A stretch of DNA of 64,000 nucleotides from Deltaproteobacteria bacterium (lineage in GTDB: Bacteria; Myxococcota_A; Polyangia; HGW-17; JAJRWW01). This document shows positions 40,275 through 50,059 of this stretch, piece by piece (the first letter of the stretch is position 1; each line of letters opens with the position of its first letter). Below the pieces are notes generated by a model that worked only from the letters and a program-made list of their open reading frames with translations, was not told where the DNA came from and made no database searches. The stretch lies in the NCBI GenBank assembly GCA_029938605.1, contig JAOZUO010000001.1, forward strand, positions 21,905 through 85,904, in the 5' to 3' direction. The position numbers were made by a program, and so were the translations under genes.

Positions 40275-41504
40275 ATGTTCGACACCACATTCATCGATGC
40301 GAAGGATCACTGGACGCTGCTGGCGCTGCTCATCGTGGCCGGGGGACTGGGCCTGTGGGCAGAGAGGACGCGGTGGGGAGCACGACTCAGCGCGGTGGTG
40401 GTGACCATGGGAGTAGCCTTCGTGCTGTCGAACCTCTCGGTCATCCCATCGGCGGCGCCCGTCTACGACGTCACGTGGACCTACCTGGTGCCGCTGGCGA
40501 TCCCCCTGCTGCTGTTTCGCGCGAACCTGCGGCGAATCATCAAAGAGGCCGGGGCCACCCTGGTGGCCTTCGGCATAGGCGGTGTGGGCACGCTGCTGGG
40601 CACAGTGCTGGCATTTCACATCGTCCCCATGGGGCAGCACGCCTGGCAGCTCGCGGGCATCTTCGCGGCGACCTACGTCGGCGGCGCCCTCAACTTCGTG
40701 GCCACGGCCAAGGCCGTGGGACTCCAGTCCGGAGACCTGTTGGCCGCGTCCATGGCCGCGGACAACCTGATGATGGCGCTGTACTTCATGGTTATCTTCG
40801 CCCTGCCCGGGTTCCATTGGCTGCGACAACGCTACACGGATCGAGGCTACGACCCCGCCGTAGACGTTGCCATAGACGTTGCCAAAGACGTTGCCAAAGA
40901 CGTTACCGAAGACATTGCCAAAGACATTGAAATGACCGTCGATGAGGCGGATGACGAACCTGGCGAGGACGACGCCAGCGGACGGAACCTCCCCCTGCTC
41001 GAGCTGGGACTCGCGCTGGCGCTCTCGGCGTCCCTCTGCGCGCTGGGGTTCTGGTTGCAGCGCGTCACGGGGCTGCGGGGATCGGGGATCCTGTTCACGA
41101 CGGTCTTCATCGTGGCGCTGGCCACGCTCTTTCCAGCTCAGCTCGAGCGGTTGGTGCCGGCCGAGCGGGTGGGCGTGTTTCTGATGCAGATCTTCTTCGC
41201 GGTCATCGGCGCCAGCGCCAACGTGGCCATCGTCCTACGGGTGGGGCCCATCCTGTTCCTCTTCGCGGCGGTGATCCTCTCGGTGCACCTGCTGTTTCTA
41301 CTGGTGGCCGGGAAGCTCCTACGCCTGGACCTGGCGGAGCTGGTCATCGCCTCCAACGCCAATATGGGCGGCCCCACCACCGCCGCCGCCATGGCCACGG
41401 CGCGAGGATGGCGCCGCCTGGTGGTCCCCGCCATCCTCTGCGGCACCCTGGGCTACGCCAGCGCCACCTTCATCGGCACCGCCGTGGGCTTCTGGCTGAA
41501 ATAG
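40275..41504 (+). CDS. DUF819 family membrane protein
   Basis: IFAATYVGGALNFVATAKAVGLQSGDLLAASMAADNLMMALYF; NANMGGPTTAAAMATARGWRRLVVPAILCGTLGYASATFIGTAVGFWL. Confidence 0.83.
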   Translation: MFDTTFIDAKDHWTLLALLIVAGGLGLWAERTRWGARLSAVVVTMGVAFVLSNLSVIPSAAPVYDVTWTYLVPLAIPLLLFRANLRRIIKEAGATLVAFGIGGVGTLLGTVLAFHIVPMGQHAWQLAGIFAATYVGGALNFVATAKAVGLQSGDLLAASMAADNLMMALYFMVIFALPGFHWLRQRYTDRGYDPAVDVAIDVAKDVAKDVTEDIAKDIEMTVDEADDEPGEDDASGRNLPLLELGLALALSASLCALGFWLQRVTGLRGSGILFTTVFIVALATLFPAQLERLVPAERVGVFLMQIFFAVIGASANVAIVLRVGPILFLFAAVILSVHLLFLLVAGKLLRLDLAELVIASNANMGGPTTAAAMATARGWRRLVVPAILCGTLGYASATFIGTAVGFWLK

Positions 41505-41524
41505 AAACAGACGCGCTCGGAGAG

Positions 41525-44500
41525 CTACTTGGCCGCGGCGAGCAGGAGGGTCGAGATCAGGCCGAGCTTCGTTTCGTCTACTTTGAGCCGCAGGGCGAGC
41601 ACCTTGCCCCGGGTCTCGAAGCGGAGGCTGGTGACCAGGGACTTAAACGGGCCGGGGATCTTGGAGGAGAACATCTTCACCATCATAGGCAGCAACCTGT
41701 TCAGCTTGGTGGCCACACCGCTCGAGTTGCAGGTGGCGGCGAGGGTGAGGTCCAGCCCGCTCCCCGACGCCAGCCCGTAGAGCATGAAGTTTTCGATGGT
41801 AGCTCCCGACCCTGCCTTGAGCTGCGCCAGGAGGGAAGCTGCTTGCTTCTGCAGGTCTGGCGACAACGTCATGGCGATCAGCATGTGGGGCGTGGACGTG
41901 ACGCCCATTCCCTTGAGTAGCGCCTTGCCCCAGCCAGTATCCGCGGCGCTCTTGACCCTCTTACTGGTCATGCGGGACAGCCCGTGGCGAATGAAATCCG
42001 TGGACGAAAAGAGCACCAGCTTGTTCGACGTAAGCACCAGGTTGAGGTCGTCCTTTGCCAGGACCGTGTGACCCGCCACCTTGGTCTCCTGGATCTTCCC
42101 CTCCGCCTTTTTCAGGGCCCGGAGCAATGCCTTAGTCTTGAGATCGCCCGACACCGCGAAGATCATGACGGGCTCTTCGGTGCCACCGGCGGTCTTCTTG
42201 AACCTCAGGCCCATGGCAATCGTGCCGATTTTGGCCGGTGACAGTCCCATGGAGGCCAGGGCCTTGAAGGCATTGGCGGGAATCTTTGCCAGGAGCTGGC
42301 GACCCCAGCGGGTCTTGCGCACTGCATCCAGATCCACTTGACCCCAGAGGGGGAGCTCGGGCGGGATCACCCGGAGGGGGTTCCTCTCGGAGGCCTTGAT
42401 GCCGGCACGGCTGCGACGGCCCTTGGTGATCTTGCCAGGCGCCGGCAGCTTCTTTCCGACCCCCAGCAGAGCACCGATGCCCGACGTGGCTTTCCCGGAT
42501 CCGCTCAAGGCGGAAGACCGCCCACCCAGCACCCCGAACAACCCGCCGAGGGACGGTTTCTTTGCCGCAACACGCACGGGAGTGGGTCCCATGGGGGCCA
42601 GACGTGCAGCTACCGGGCCCATGGCCGCGGCGGATTTGCCCGCCGGGCGCATGGTCGCTGGGCGCATGGTCGCGGACCGCTTCATGTCGCCCTTGGCCAG
42701 CGTCATCCCCTGTTCGGTCTTGGTCTTGGGCCCGACCTTGGAGGACGACTTCGAGTCGCCTCCATCGCCCCCCCCGAGCACGAAGAACCACAGCCCAAAC
42801 CCCACCAGACCCAAAGCCACCAGCACGAGCACGATGATCAGCGGGAGGTTGCTCTTTTTCTGGTGCGCAGCGGAGGTGGGCAACATGGCATCGGTGCCAC
42901 TGACGGCCCCAATGGGTCGGGAGCCGGCCACCGGCACGGGCTGGGAGGGCGCTCCTGGAAGGGGCGCTTGAGGAACCGCCGTCATGGGACCGGTTCCACC
43001 GCCCACGAGCCAGCCGTTACGCGCCATCATCTGCCGGAGGTCCTCACGCAGCTCCGACACAGCGGAGTATCGGGTGTCCCGCTCCTTGGCGAGCATCTTA
43101 AGGATGATCGGGTCGAAATCCTGGGGCACCGTAGGCACCAGGGAAGAGACGGGCTGAGGAGTCTCCTTGAGCTGCCACTGGATGATGGATGCCGGCGAGT
43201 CGCTCGAAAACGGCAGCGTGCCCGTGAGCATCTGGTACGCCAACATACCCAGGGCATAGATGTCTGACCGCCCATCGAGCTGCTTCCCCATGAGCTGCTC
43301 CGGGGACATGTACTCGAGGGTCCCCAGGGTCTGGCCGGCCGCCGTGAGCTGCGGCCCCGCCGCCAGATCTCCCGCCACGATCTTGGCGATACCGAAGTCG
43401 AGGATCTTCACGAAGTCCGGGTAGTCAGGGCGGTGCTCAAGAAAGACGTTCTCGGGCTTGATGTCCCGGTGCACGATGTTCATGGAGTGCGCCTCACCCA
43501 GGGAGGTGCAGCACTGCTCGAGGATCCCGGCGGTGCGGGCCGCCGGGACGAGGGTAAGCTCCTCCATGACATCGAACAGCGTCTCTCCCTGGAGCAGCTC
43601 CATGGCGATGTAGAGCAGCCCGTTTTCAGTCTCGTCGAAGTCGTAGGTAATGATGGTGTGCGGATCCCGCAGGTTACAGGCGGACTTTGCCTCCCGTCGA
43701 AAACGCGCCACCAGGTTCTCGTCCTGGCTCATGCCCGGAGCCAGCACCTTGATGGCCACCTCGCGATCCATCTGGATCTGCCTGGCCCGGTACACGTCCC
43801 CAAAGCCCCCTTCGCCGATGTGTTGCTCCACCAGGTAGCGGCGATTCAGGGTCTTACCCGTGAGGTCATCGTCGTCAGGTCCCGGGGCCACACTCGCTCC
43901 ACCGGGTACAGGAGCAGCAACGCTCGGCGGGGCCGCCGTGGGGGGCGCAGCCATGGGGGGCGCAGCCATGGGAGGCGCAGCCATGGGAGGCGCAGCCATG
44001 GGAGGCGCAGCCCTGGGAGGCGCAGCCACGGGAGGCGCACCGGGGGCCACCCCCGGAGGCGAAATGGGGCCGGGTGCGCCAGGACCACCAACGGCGATGG
44101 TCTCCATCATCCCCGGGGACGGTTGGACGGGTGGAGCCCCGGGTGTAAGCGGGGCCGGGCGCGGCACCACCGCGCTCGGCCCGTTCCCCATGGGACCGGC
44201 TACGCTCGGTCCGTTCCCCATGGGACCGGCCACGGACCTCGCCCGAGAGGGCGGCCCCTTGGGCATGGAAGTGATCCGCGACGACGGGCCCCCGACGGGC
44301 GCTGAGGGAGTCGCCGGCGTGTACGCCGGTTGGGCGGCAGCAGGGGGAGAGTAGGCCGGCTGCACGGGTGCCTGGGGCGCGGGCGCCTGGGGCACGGGCG
44401 CCTGGGGCACGGGCGCCTGGGGTACAGGTGCCTGGGGCACGGGTGCCTGGGCTACGGGCGCCTGGGCTACGGGCGCCTGGGCTACGGGTGCCTGGGCTAC

Positions 44501-44686
44501 GGGCGCCTGGGCTACGGGCGCCTGGGGCACGGGTACCTGGGCCGAGGGAGAGCCCGAGCCCATAAACAGCGTCTGGTTGGCGGACCCCTGGTCCTGGCCG
44601 CCCGGCGTGGGCGCTCCACACCCACCGCAGAACATGGCGCCGGCCTTGTTCCGCTTCCCGCACTTCCCGCAAATATTATCGGCCAT
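41525..44686 (-). CDS. zinc-ribbon Ser/Thr protein kinase with TM helix and extracytoplasmic domain
   Basis: MADNICGKCGKRNKAGAMFCGGCGAPTPGG; LNRRYLVEQHIGEGGFGDVYRARQIQMDREVAIKVL; IVHRDIKPENVFLE; ILDFGIAKI; TM LPLIIVLVLVALGLVGFGLWFFVLGGG. Confidence 0.93.
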   Translation of the reverse strand: MADNICGKCGKRNKAGAMFCGGCGAPTPGGQDQGSANQTLFMGSGSPSAQVPVPQAPVAQAPVAQAPVAQAPVAQAPVAQAPVPQAPVPQAPVPQAPVPQAPAPQAPVQPAYSPPAAAQPAYTPATPSAPVGGPSSRITSMPKGPPSRARSVAGPMGNGPSVAGPMGNGPSAVVPRPAPLTPGAPPVQPSPGMMETIAVGGPGAPGPISPPGVAPGAPPVAAPPRAAPPMAAPPMAAPPMAAPPMAAPPTAAPPSVAAPVPGGASVAPGPDDDDLTGKTLNRRYLVEQHIGEGGFGDVYRARQIQMDREVAIKVLAPGMSQDENLVARFRREAKSACNLRDPHTIITYDFDETENGLLYIAMELLQGETLFDVMEELTLVPAARTAGILEQCCTSLGEAHSMNIVHRDIKPENVFLEHRPDYPDFVKILDFGIAKIVAGDLAAGPQLTAAGQTLGTLEYMSPEQLMGKQLDGRSDIYALGMLAYQMLTGTLPFSSDSPASIIQWQLKETPQPVSSLVPTVPQDFDPIILKMLAKERDTRYSAVSELREDLRQMMARNGWLVGGGTGPMTAVPQAPLPGAPSQPVPVAGSRPIGAVSGTDAMLPTSAAHQKKSNLPLIIVLVLVALGLVGFGLWFFVLGGGDGGDSKSSSKVGPKTKTEQGMTLAKGDMKRSATMRPATMRPAGKSAAAMGPVAARLAPMGPTPVRVAAKKPSLGGLFGVLGGRSSALSGSGKATSGIGALLGVGKKLPAPGKITKGRRSRAGIKASERNPLRVIPPELPLWGQVDLDAVRKTRWGRQLLAKIPANAFKALASMGLSPAKIGTIAMGLRFKKTAGGTEEPVMIFAVSGDLKTKALLRALKKAEGKIQETKVAGHTVLAKDDLNLVLTSNKLVLFSSTDFIRHGLSRMTSKRVKSAADTGWGKALLKGMGVTSTPHMLIAMTLSPDLQKQAASLLAQLKAGSGATIENFMLYGLASGSGLDLTLAATCNSSGVATKLNRLLPMMVKMFSSKIPGPFKSLVTSLRFETRGKVLALRLKVDETKLGLISTLLLAAAK

Positions 44687-44819
44687 GCTACTCCCTGCTC
44701 CTACTTTTGCGCCCATTTGCGCCCATTGGCACCCGCTGGCACCCGCTGGCACCCTGAATTGGGTGAACGTTATCACACCCCGTCACTCATTGAAACCAGG
44801 TGTCAGGCCAGACTCGAGG

Positions 44820-45040
44820 GCCCCAAAGGCCGATCAGACCTCTTCGAAAGGCCGATCAGACCTCTTCGAAACGTAGGAGCTGATCTCCGAGGCGGATAAA
44901 GTCTCCGGGCTGAAGCAGCCGCTCCTTGTCCACCTGAATGTAGGTACCATTGGAGCTGTTGAGGTCCACCAACCAGGCCTTGCCGCCTTCGTTACGAATG
45001 GCGGCGTGCATGCGGGACATGAAGTCGTCGTCCGAAAAGA
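44820..45040. repeat. 221-bp perfect direct duplication, left copy (3' end of the FHA gene)
   Basis: Identical by eye to 47186-47406 (offset 2366). Confidence 0.93.
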
Positions 45041-45143
45041 GGTGCTCATTCACTGTATGTGGGTAGATTCCGGTGATCCAATCCCCTCTTCTGTTCAGAA
45101 ACAATGGAATTGTTTTCGTAGAGGCTGTGAAAACAGTGGTCAA
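44856..45143 (-). pseudogene. truncated FHA-domain remnant
   Basis: SDDDFMSRMHAAIRNEGGKAWLVDLNSSNGTYIQVDKERLLQPGDFIRLGDQLLRFEEV identical to the C-terminus of the 47222-48706 protein, with unrelated N-terminus. Confidence 0.8.
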
Positions 45144-45207
45144 CCGTTCCTAGCGGTTGTCCACCGGACCGGCAGTTTCCATCAGCCTTCCCCCGGCTCG
45201 TAAATTT

Positions 45208-45360
45208 GGTCCCCATATGGGACTTAACTCGCTGGTTGACAGCTCAACCCCTGAGTTCGGTCTCTATATGGGACACAACTCGCTGGTTGACAGCTCAACC
45301 CCTGAGTTCGGTCCCTATATGGGACACAACTCGCTGGTTGACAGCTCAACCCATGAGTTC
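45208..45360 (+). repeat. three 51-bp tandem repeats, each with two hairpin-forming dyads
   Basis: Unit ggtccctatatgggacacaactcgctggttgacagctcaacccctgagttc; dyads GTCCC-tatat-GGGAC and AACTC-gct-GGTTGA-cagc-TCAACC-cct-GAGTT. Confidence 0.95.
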
Positions 45361-45645
45361 GGTCCTTATTTGGCCTGCGCGGAGCAACTTGCTCCGACCC
45401 GTCCACCCCGATGTTCACCAGCCTGTCGAGCGGGTCCTTCGGGCGGAGTCGTTCCAAAACACGCTCAAGGGACAGCGATGATCGCCGACAGAATCCCAAG
45501 GAGAAGTGCGGTCACGCGGTGCGGGCTCGGTTCAATGTCAGGTCGACACCGCCGCATCATGGCGCAGAGATCGTGAGACAGCACCGCCAGCGTCACCGGC
45601 CCCGGTGCCATTGCCGGCTGCGGTCGTCATGAACACCACCAGGTG

Positions 45646-46929
45646 CTACGGCGTTTCGTGACTGACGGCGAAGAGGCCGGATTCGTCGACGGCGTAGAGG
45701 GTGCCGTCGATGTCCATGGAGCCCAGTATAGGGGCGCGGTCGCCACTGCAACCAAACCGCCAACGCTCGGTGCCGTCGCGGTTAAGCGATAGCACGGCGC
45801 ACTGGCCATCGAGCGTGGCGCCGAGGTACAGGTTCCCGTCGGCGTCGATGATCGGCCGCCCAGAAAGCCCCTCGGCGATGGGCTTGTCCCACCTGACGGT
45901 TCCATCGGCGTTGAGCGCTTCCAGATGGGCGGTTTCGACACCGGAGACCCCTTCGACGGTTCTCGTGAAGTAGAGCCGGCCGTCCGTGTCGATGGAGGGT
46001 CCGCGCACGACCCGCGAGTCGTAGTCACGACGCCACAGCTCGGTGCCGTCGGCTCCCAAAGCGTACACGCGGTCGATATCGCCCCCGGTAACCACAATGC
46101 GGCCGATGATGTACAGAGTGTCGCGGGCATCGAAACCTCCAATGCCTGCAGTTTGGGCCTCAATGGTGGTGATCTCGGACCGGCCGCCCGCGGGGTCGAG
46201 TCGCCAGAGCACCTGCTGCGCGTACCCCTCGTCCCAGCCGGTAAAACCAATTTGCACGACGCCTCCCCCCGGACCGCGCGCGGGCGTCCAGCAGTCGATG
46301 ATATTCGGACAGGGGAGCGTCCAGAGTGGATCCCCATCAGCCGAGAGCGCCACGACCGTGCCGACACCGTCGATGGTGTAGAGGGTGTCGTCCTCGCCGA
46401 GTGAGATCATGCCAAATTGACCGACCGCCGGCTCAACCTCCCATTTGAGCTGGCCTTGGGGCGTAATCGCAAGAATATTGGCGAAGGTGTGCACGTACAA
46501 TGTACCGTCCCGGCCGATGGCGGTAGGGCCGCTGAAACCGCTGAATTCGCCTGGCAGCGGGGCGTAGCTCCAGAGCTCGTCGCCGTTCCGAGACACCGCC
46601 ACGAGCTCATCATGGTTACGGATCACGTAGAGAGCCCCGGCGGCGGAGATGAGGATTTGGCCGGTGGTATCCCCGCCGTAGGTACGCTCCCAATCCGGAC
46701 CTTCCAGGCGCCAGGCCAGCACCGGCGCGGTCGGTCCCACGGCAGGGGTGTAGCAGGCCCGGCTCGGGCAGCGGCACTCTGTTGGCCACGGGGCGTCCTG
46801 CTCATAGCCTGCCAAGGAAGTGCAGGGGTCCAGGGGCCCGACGTGGTCCATTCCAGGGCGTTTGGCACAGCCAGAACTGGCGATCGCCAGGCCAACCATA
46901 AAAAGCGTAGCGCGTGCTGAGAGTCTCAT
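45646..46929 (-). CDS. PQQ/beta-propeller-like lipoprotein
   Basis: MVGLAIASSGCAKRPG lipobox; repeated DGTLYVHTFANILAITPQGQLKWEVE / DGTLYAVDESGLFAV units. Confidence 0.82.
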   Translation of the reverse strand: MRLSARATLFMVGLAIASSGCAKRPGMDHVGPLDPCTSLAGYEQDAPWPTECRCPSRACYTPAVGPTAPVLAWRLEGPDWERTYGGDTTGQILISAAGALYVIRNHDELVAVSRNGDELWSYAPLPGEFSGFSGPTAIGRDGTLYVHTFANILAITPQGQLKWEVEPAVGQFGMISLGEDDTLYTIDGVGTVVALSADGDPLWTLPCPNIIDCWTPARGPGGGVVQIGFTGWDEGYAQQVLWRLDPAGGRSEITTIEAQTAGIGGFDARDTLYIIGRIVVTGGDIDRVYALGADGTELWRRDYDSRVVRGPSIDTDGRLYFTRTVEGVSGVETAHLEALNADGTVRWDKPIAEGLSGRPIIDADGNLYLGATLDGQCAVLSLNRDGTERWRFGCSGDRAPILGSMDIDGTLYAVDESGLFAVSHETP

Positions 46930-47185
46930 GATTCGTGCCTTGCCTCCGGTGTCTCGTGGGCCATGGGCCATCGAGACTGTCAACTATGTTGACGCAATCG
47001 ACCTCTCATTGGCAACCCGATTGCCCAAAAGGGGACAGATTCGTCGAACACTATTGTTGCGGATTGTGGCTGCAATAGGTGTACCACCCCTGCCACCCGG
47101 CCAACGAGGATTCAGGGGTCCGTAAGAAACACCATGCTGACTTTGGGACATTTGGCTAAGTATGGTGTCGGGCCGGTACTCGGAA

Positions 47186-47406
47186 GCCCCAAAGGCCGAT
47201 CAGACCTCTTCGAAAGGCCGATCAGACCTCTTCGAAACGTAGGAGCTGATCTCCGAGGCGGATAAAGTCTCCGGGCTGAAGCAGCCGCTCCTTGTCCACC
47301 TGAATGTAGGTACCATTGGAGCTGTTGAGGTCCACCAACCAGGCCTTGCCGCCTTCGTTACGAATGGCGGCGTGCATGCGGGACATGAAGTCGTCGTCCG
47401 AAAAGA
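47186..47406. repeat. 221-bp perfect direct duplication, right copy
   Basis: Identical to 44820-45040. Confidence 0.93.
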
Positions 47407-48706
47407 CGATATCTCCGGATTCACGTCCCACCACCACCTCGGCCCGATATAGATGGAACATGTCCCGGCAGATACCCGCTGTGGTCACCTGGCGAAGCCG
47501 GGCCCACGGTAGCTTGGGAGGGGTGCCAAACACCAGCACGCCGTGCTCCACGGCCGGTGCGGGGTCTCGTTCCTGCTCGGAGATGAGCTCGAAACACAGC
47601 ACCTCCATACCCACCAGGAGCCGAAGCCCGTCCCGGAGCTCCTCTTTCTGGCGGATCCGCACGTAGACGCCGTTGAGGCTGTCCAGATCCACCAGGTGAT
47701 ACTGGCCGTCGCGCCGCTCCAGGCGCACATGCCGATCGCTGAGGTAGCCGTCGTCCTCGAACAGTAGCGTACCCGTGCGACGCCCGACATCGAGACGCTC
47801 GCCTACGACCGGAAAGGTGACGCCATCGGAACCATCGCGATTCACGCTCACGAGCTTGAAGGGCGCAGCCTCGGCGGGCTGTCCCGCCGGGAAACGTCCC
47901 GGGGCCGAAGCCGAAGCCGAGCCCGAGCCCGAGCCGTTCTGGGCGATGATCCCCGCAACCGCATTCGGGACGCTCATGGGCGTGGCCCGGTCGGAGCCTG
48001 CCCGATGTCCAGCGGCCGTGAGCACGGGAGCACCAGCGACCACAGGCGTCCCGCCGCTGCCCGGAGGCCTTGGTGCCACCGGTGCGACCACCGGCGACGG
48101 GGGTGCCAGGGGGGCCACGCCCATACTCGGCGTCCGTCTCCGCCCGGTGGATCGAGGCCGATTCGTCGGGGTGGTGGGCGCCGGCGCGACCGCCGTGGAG
48201 ACGGGCATTCCGGAAGGTGGCGTGGGCGGCGCGGCGGGGACCGACAGGTCACTATCGCTCAGCTTGAATCCGCAGTGCTGACAGAAGTTGAACCCCGATG
48301 GCGTCGACCGGCCACAGCTCGGACAGGCAATGGAGGGCTGCGCCGCGGGCTCGACCTCCTCGGACAACCGCCCACCACACTGCCGGCAAAAGGTCATACC
48401 GGGTGGGTTGGTGGTGCCACAGGCTTCACACCGAGCGTCCGCCACGGTAGAGGTCGCCCCAGGCGAGGCCTCGGGCCCGGACCCGCTGTCGTGACCACCG
48501 CTGTCGTGACCACCGCTGTCGTGACCACCGCTGTCGTGGCCACCGCTGTCGTGACCACCGCTGTCGTGGCCACCGCTGTCGTGACCACCGCTGCGCGAGC
48601 TGGACTGATCGGTCTGGGCAACGGACACCAACTGTTTGCCGCAGTCCTGGCAGAAAGTCGCGACCTCTGGGTTGAGCCGCCCACAGTTACTGCATCGGGG
48701 CATCAC
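47222..48706 (-). CDS. zinc-ribbon, two-FHA-domain protein
   Basis: CSNCGRLNPEVATFCQDCG, CEACGTTNPPGMTFCRQCG, CPSCGRSTPSGFNFCQHCG; FHA DVGRRTGTLLFEDDGYLSDRHVRLERRDGQYHLVDLDSLNGVYVRI and VVVGRESGDIVFSDDDFMSRMHAAI...DLNSSNGTYIQV. Confidence 0.9.
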   Translation of the reverse strand: MMPRCSNCGRLNPEVATFCQDCGKQLVSVAQTDQSSSRSGGHDSGGHDSGGHDSGGHDSGGHDSGGHDSGGHDSGSGPEASPGATSTVADARCEACGTTNPPGMTFCRQCGGRLSEEVEPAAQPSIACPSCGRSTPSGFNFCQHCGFKLSDSDLSVPAAPPTPPSGMPVSTAVAPAPTTPTNRPRSTGRRRTPSMGVAPLAPPSPVVAPVAPRPPGSGGTPVVAGAPVLTAAGHRAGSDRATPMSVPNAVAGIIAQNGSGSGSASASAPGRFPAGQPAEAAPFKLVSVNRDGSDGVTFPVVGERLDVGRRTGTLLFEDDGYLSDRHVRLERRDGQYHLVDLDSLNGVYVRIRQKEELRDGLRLLVGMEVLCFELISEQERDPAPAVEHGVLVFGTPPKLPWARLRQVTTAGICRDMFHLYRAEVVVGRESGDIVFSDDDFMSRMHAAIRNEGGKAWLVDLNSSNGTYIQVDKERLLQPGDFIRLGDQLLRFEEV

Positions 48707-48841
48707 TTTCCTTCTTTACCGAGTCCAAGCTATGGTACAGGGGTAGGCTATCATCTCGGACCGACGGCCGGCTCTTCGGTCGGACCGATGGCCGGATCTT
48801 CGGTCGGAAAGACTCATACTATTTGATCCGGTACTCATCTC

Positions 48842-50059
48842 ATGCTGCCGATAGCACGCGAAAAACATTTACAAGCTCAACACGTTAGGATAATAGAAGC
48901 CGGCAGCTTCAAGTCAATGAAAATGCCAAAAATGTCACGTATTCGCTGGAAACAGACCCTGCTCATCGCCTTTGTGGTTGTCCTCGCCCGCTGCGCTCCG
49001 TTCGTTTACCAGGCCGGATTCTCCGAGCGATCCGACCTGGCCCGCGCGGGAAACCTGCTGGGTCCCTATACGGGGCGAGTGGTGAACAGCGGCACGGGCA
49101 AGCCCGTCGCCAAGGCCCTCGTCTACGCATCCTGGGAGATCGTACGAGGTGTGGGCTTCGTCGCGCCTGGTGGCAGCAGCGTCTACGTCACCCACACCGA
49201 CACCGACGGTCAGTACACTATCCCCAAGCTGGCCACCCTGCCGAAGGGCGCTTCGAGGGCCGTGGCCAACTTCCGGCTGGTGGTCTACTTGCGCGGGTAT
49301 GTAGCCTACCGATCGGACCGGGTCTTCCCCGGGGACGAGCGCCGGTTCGACTTTGTGCAGTTGGACAACAGGGTCAGCCTCGAGCGCTGGAACCCCAACC
49401 TGTCCCATGTGGAGCACCTCCGCTTCATTGGCGGCGGAGGAGCCTTGCGCAAGGCATCCACGTGGGAGGTGCAAGCCGCCGTGGCGCAGATCGAGGGACG
49501 CCCCCTGACGGCGGGAGATCCGGACGGTGATGCCGCAAGCAAGACCGGTCTGCTGGACGCCTCGGAGCTCCTCGACGAAGACGACATCGAGGAGGTCACC
49601 GGTTACAACGGCGGGTTCCGCGTCGCCAGACTCAAGGGCATGCCGCGCACGGCGCGCTATGACAGCCGCCACTTCCGGGCGGAGGGAAAGACCCAGCGCT
49701 TCGACGCCGCCTACCGCGTGTGGCGCCTCAAGGCCCGGGCCGCCGAGCGCCGCTACACGAAGCTGCTGGCGACCTACCCGAAGGCCCAGCCCAAGGACGA
49801 GCTTGGGGACCGGTCCTTCCGGTCACAGGACAAGGACATCGACGCTCTGGTCTGGTTGGTCAAGAAGAGCGGTGTGGTGGTGGCGCTCACCTGTGGCAGG
49901 GATCTGTGCAAGACTCCGAAGAAGCTGCTCATGGTGGCCAAAACCATCCACGACCGTCTGAACCAGCTCGATGATGACGACACCCCGGTCCCGGGAGTGA
50001 TGCCCAGGCCGGTGAACCCCTTCCAGCCCGTCCAACCGCGGAACCCGGTGCTGAAATGA
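48842..50059 (+). CDS. lipoprotein-like protein with carboxypeptidase-regulatory-like domain
   Basis: LLIAFVVVLARCAPF; YTGRVVNSGTGKPVAKALVYASWEI...THTDTDGQYTIPKLATLP. Exact start uncertain. Confidence 0.68.
   Translation: MLPIAREKHLQAQHVRIIEAGSFKSMKMPKMSRIRWKQTLLIAFVVVLARCAPFVYQAGFSERSDLARAGNLLGPYTGRVVNSGTGKPVAKALVYASWEIVRGVGFVAPGGSSVYVTHTDTDGQYTIPKLATLPKGASRAVANFRLVVYLRGYVAYRSDRVFPGDERRFDFVQLDNRVSLERWNPNLSHVEHLRFIGGGGALRKASTWEVQAAVAQIEGRPLTAGDPDGDAASKTGLLDASELLDEDDIEEVTGYNGGFRVARLKGMPRTARYDSRHFRAEGKTQRFDAAYRVWRLKARAAERRYTKLLATYPKAQPKDELGDRSFRSQDKDIDALVWLVKKSGVVVALTCGRDLCKTPKKLLMVAKTIHDRLNQLDDDDTPVPGVMPRPVNPFQPVQPRNPVLK

Noticed and set aside
43950-44540. 15-bp tandem repeats as a non-coding element
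   Set aside because: They are in frame in the kinase linker (MAAPP and VAQAP repeats), ordinary low-complexity coding sequence.
45157-45576. 139-aa + ORF with 17-aa repeats (MGHNSLVDSSTPEFGPY)
   Set aside because: The repeat has strong DNA dyad symmetry and no clear ribosome site or signal; treated as a structured non-coding repeat.
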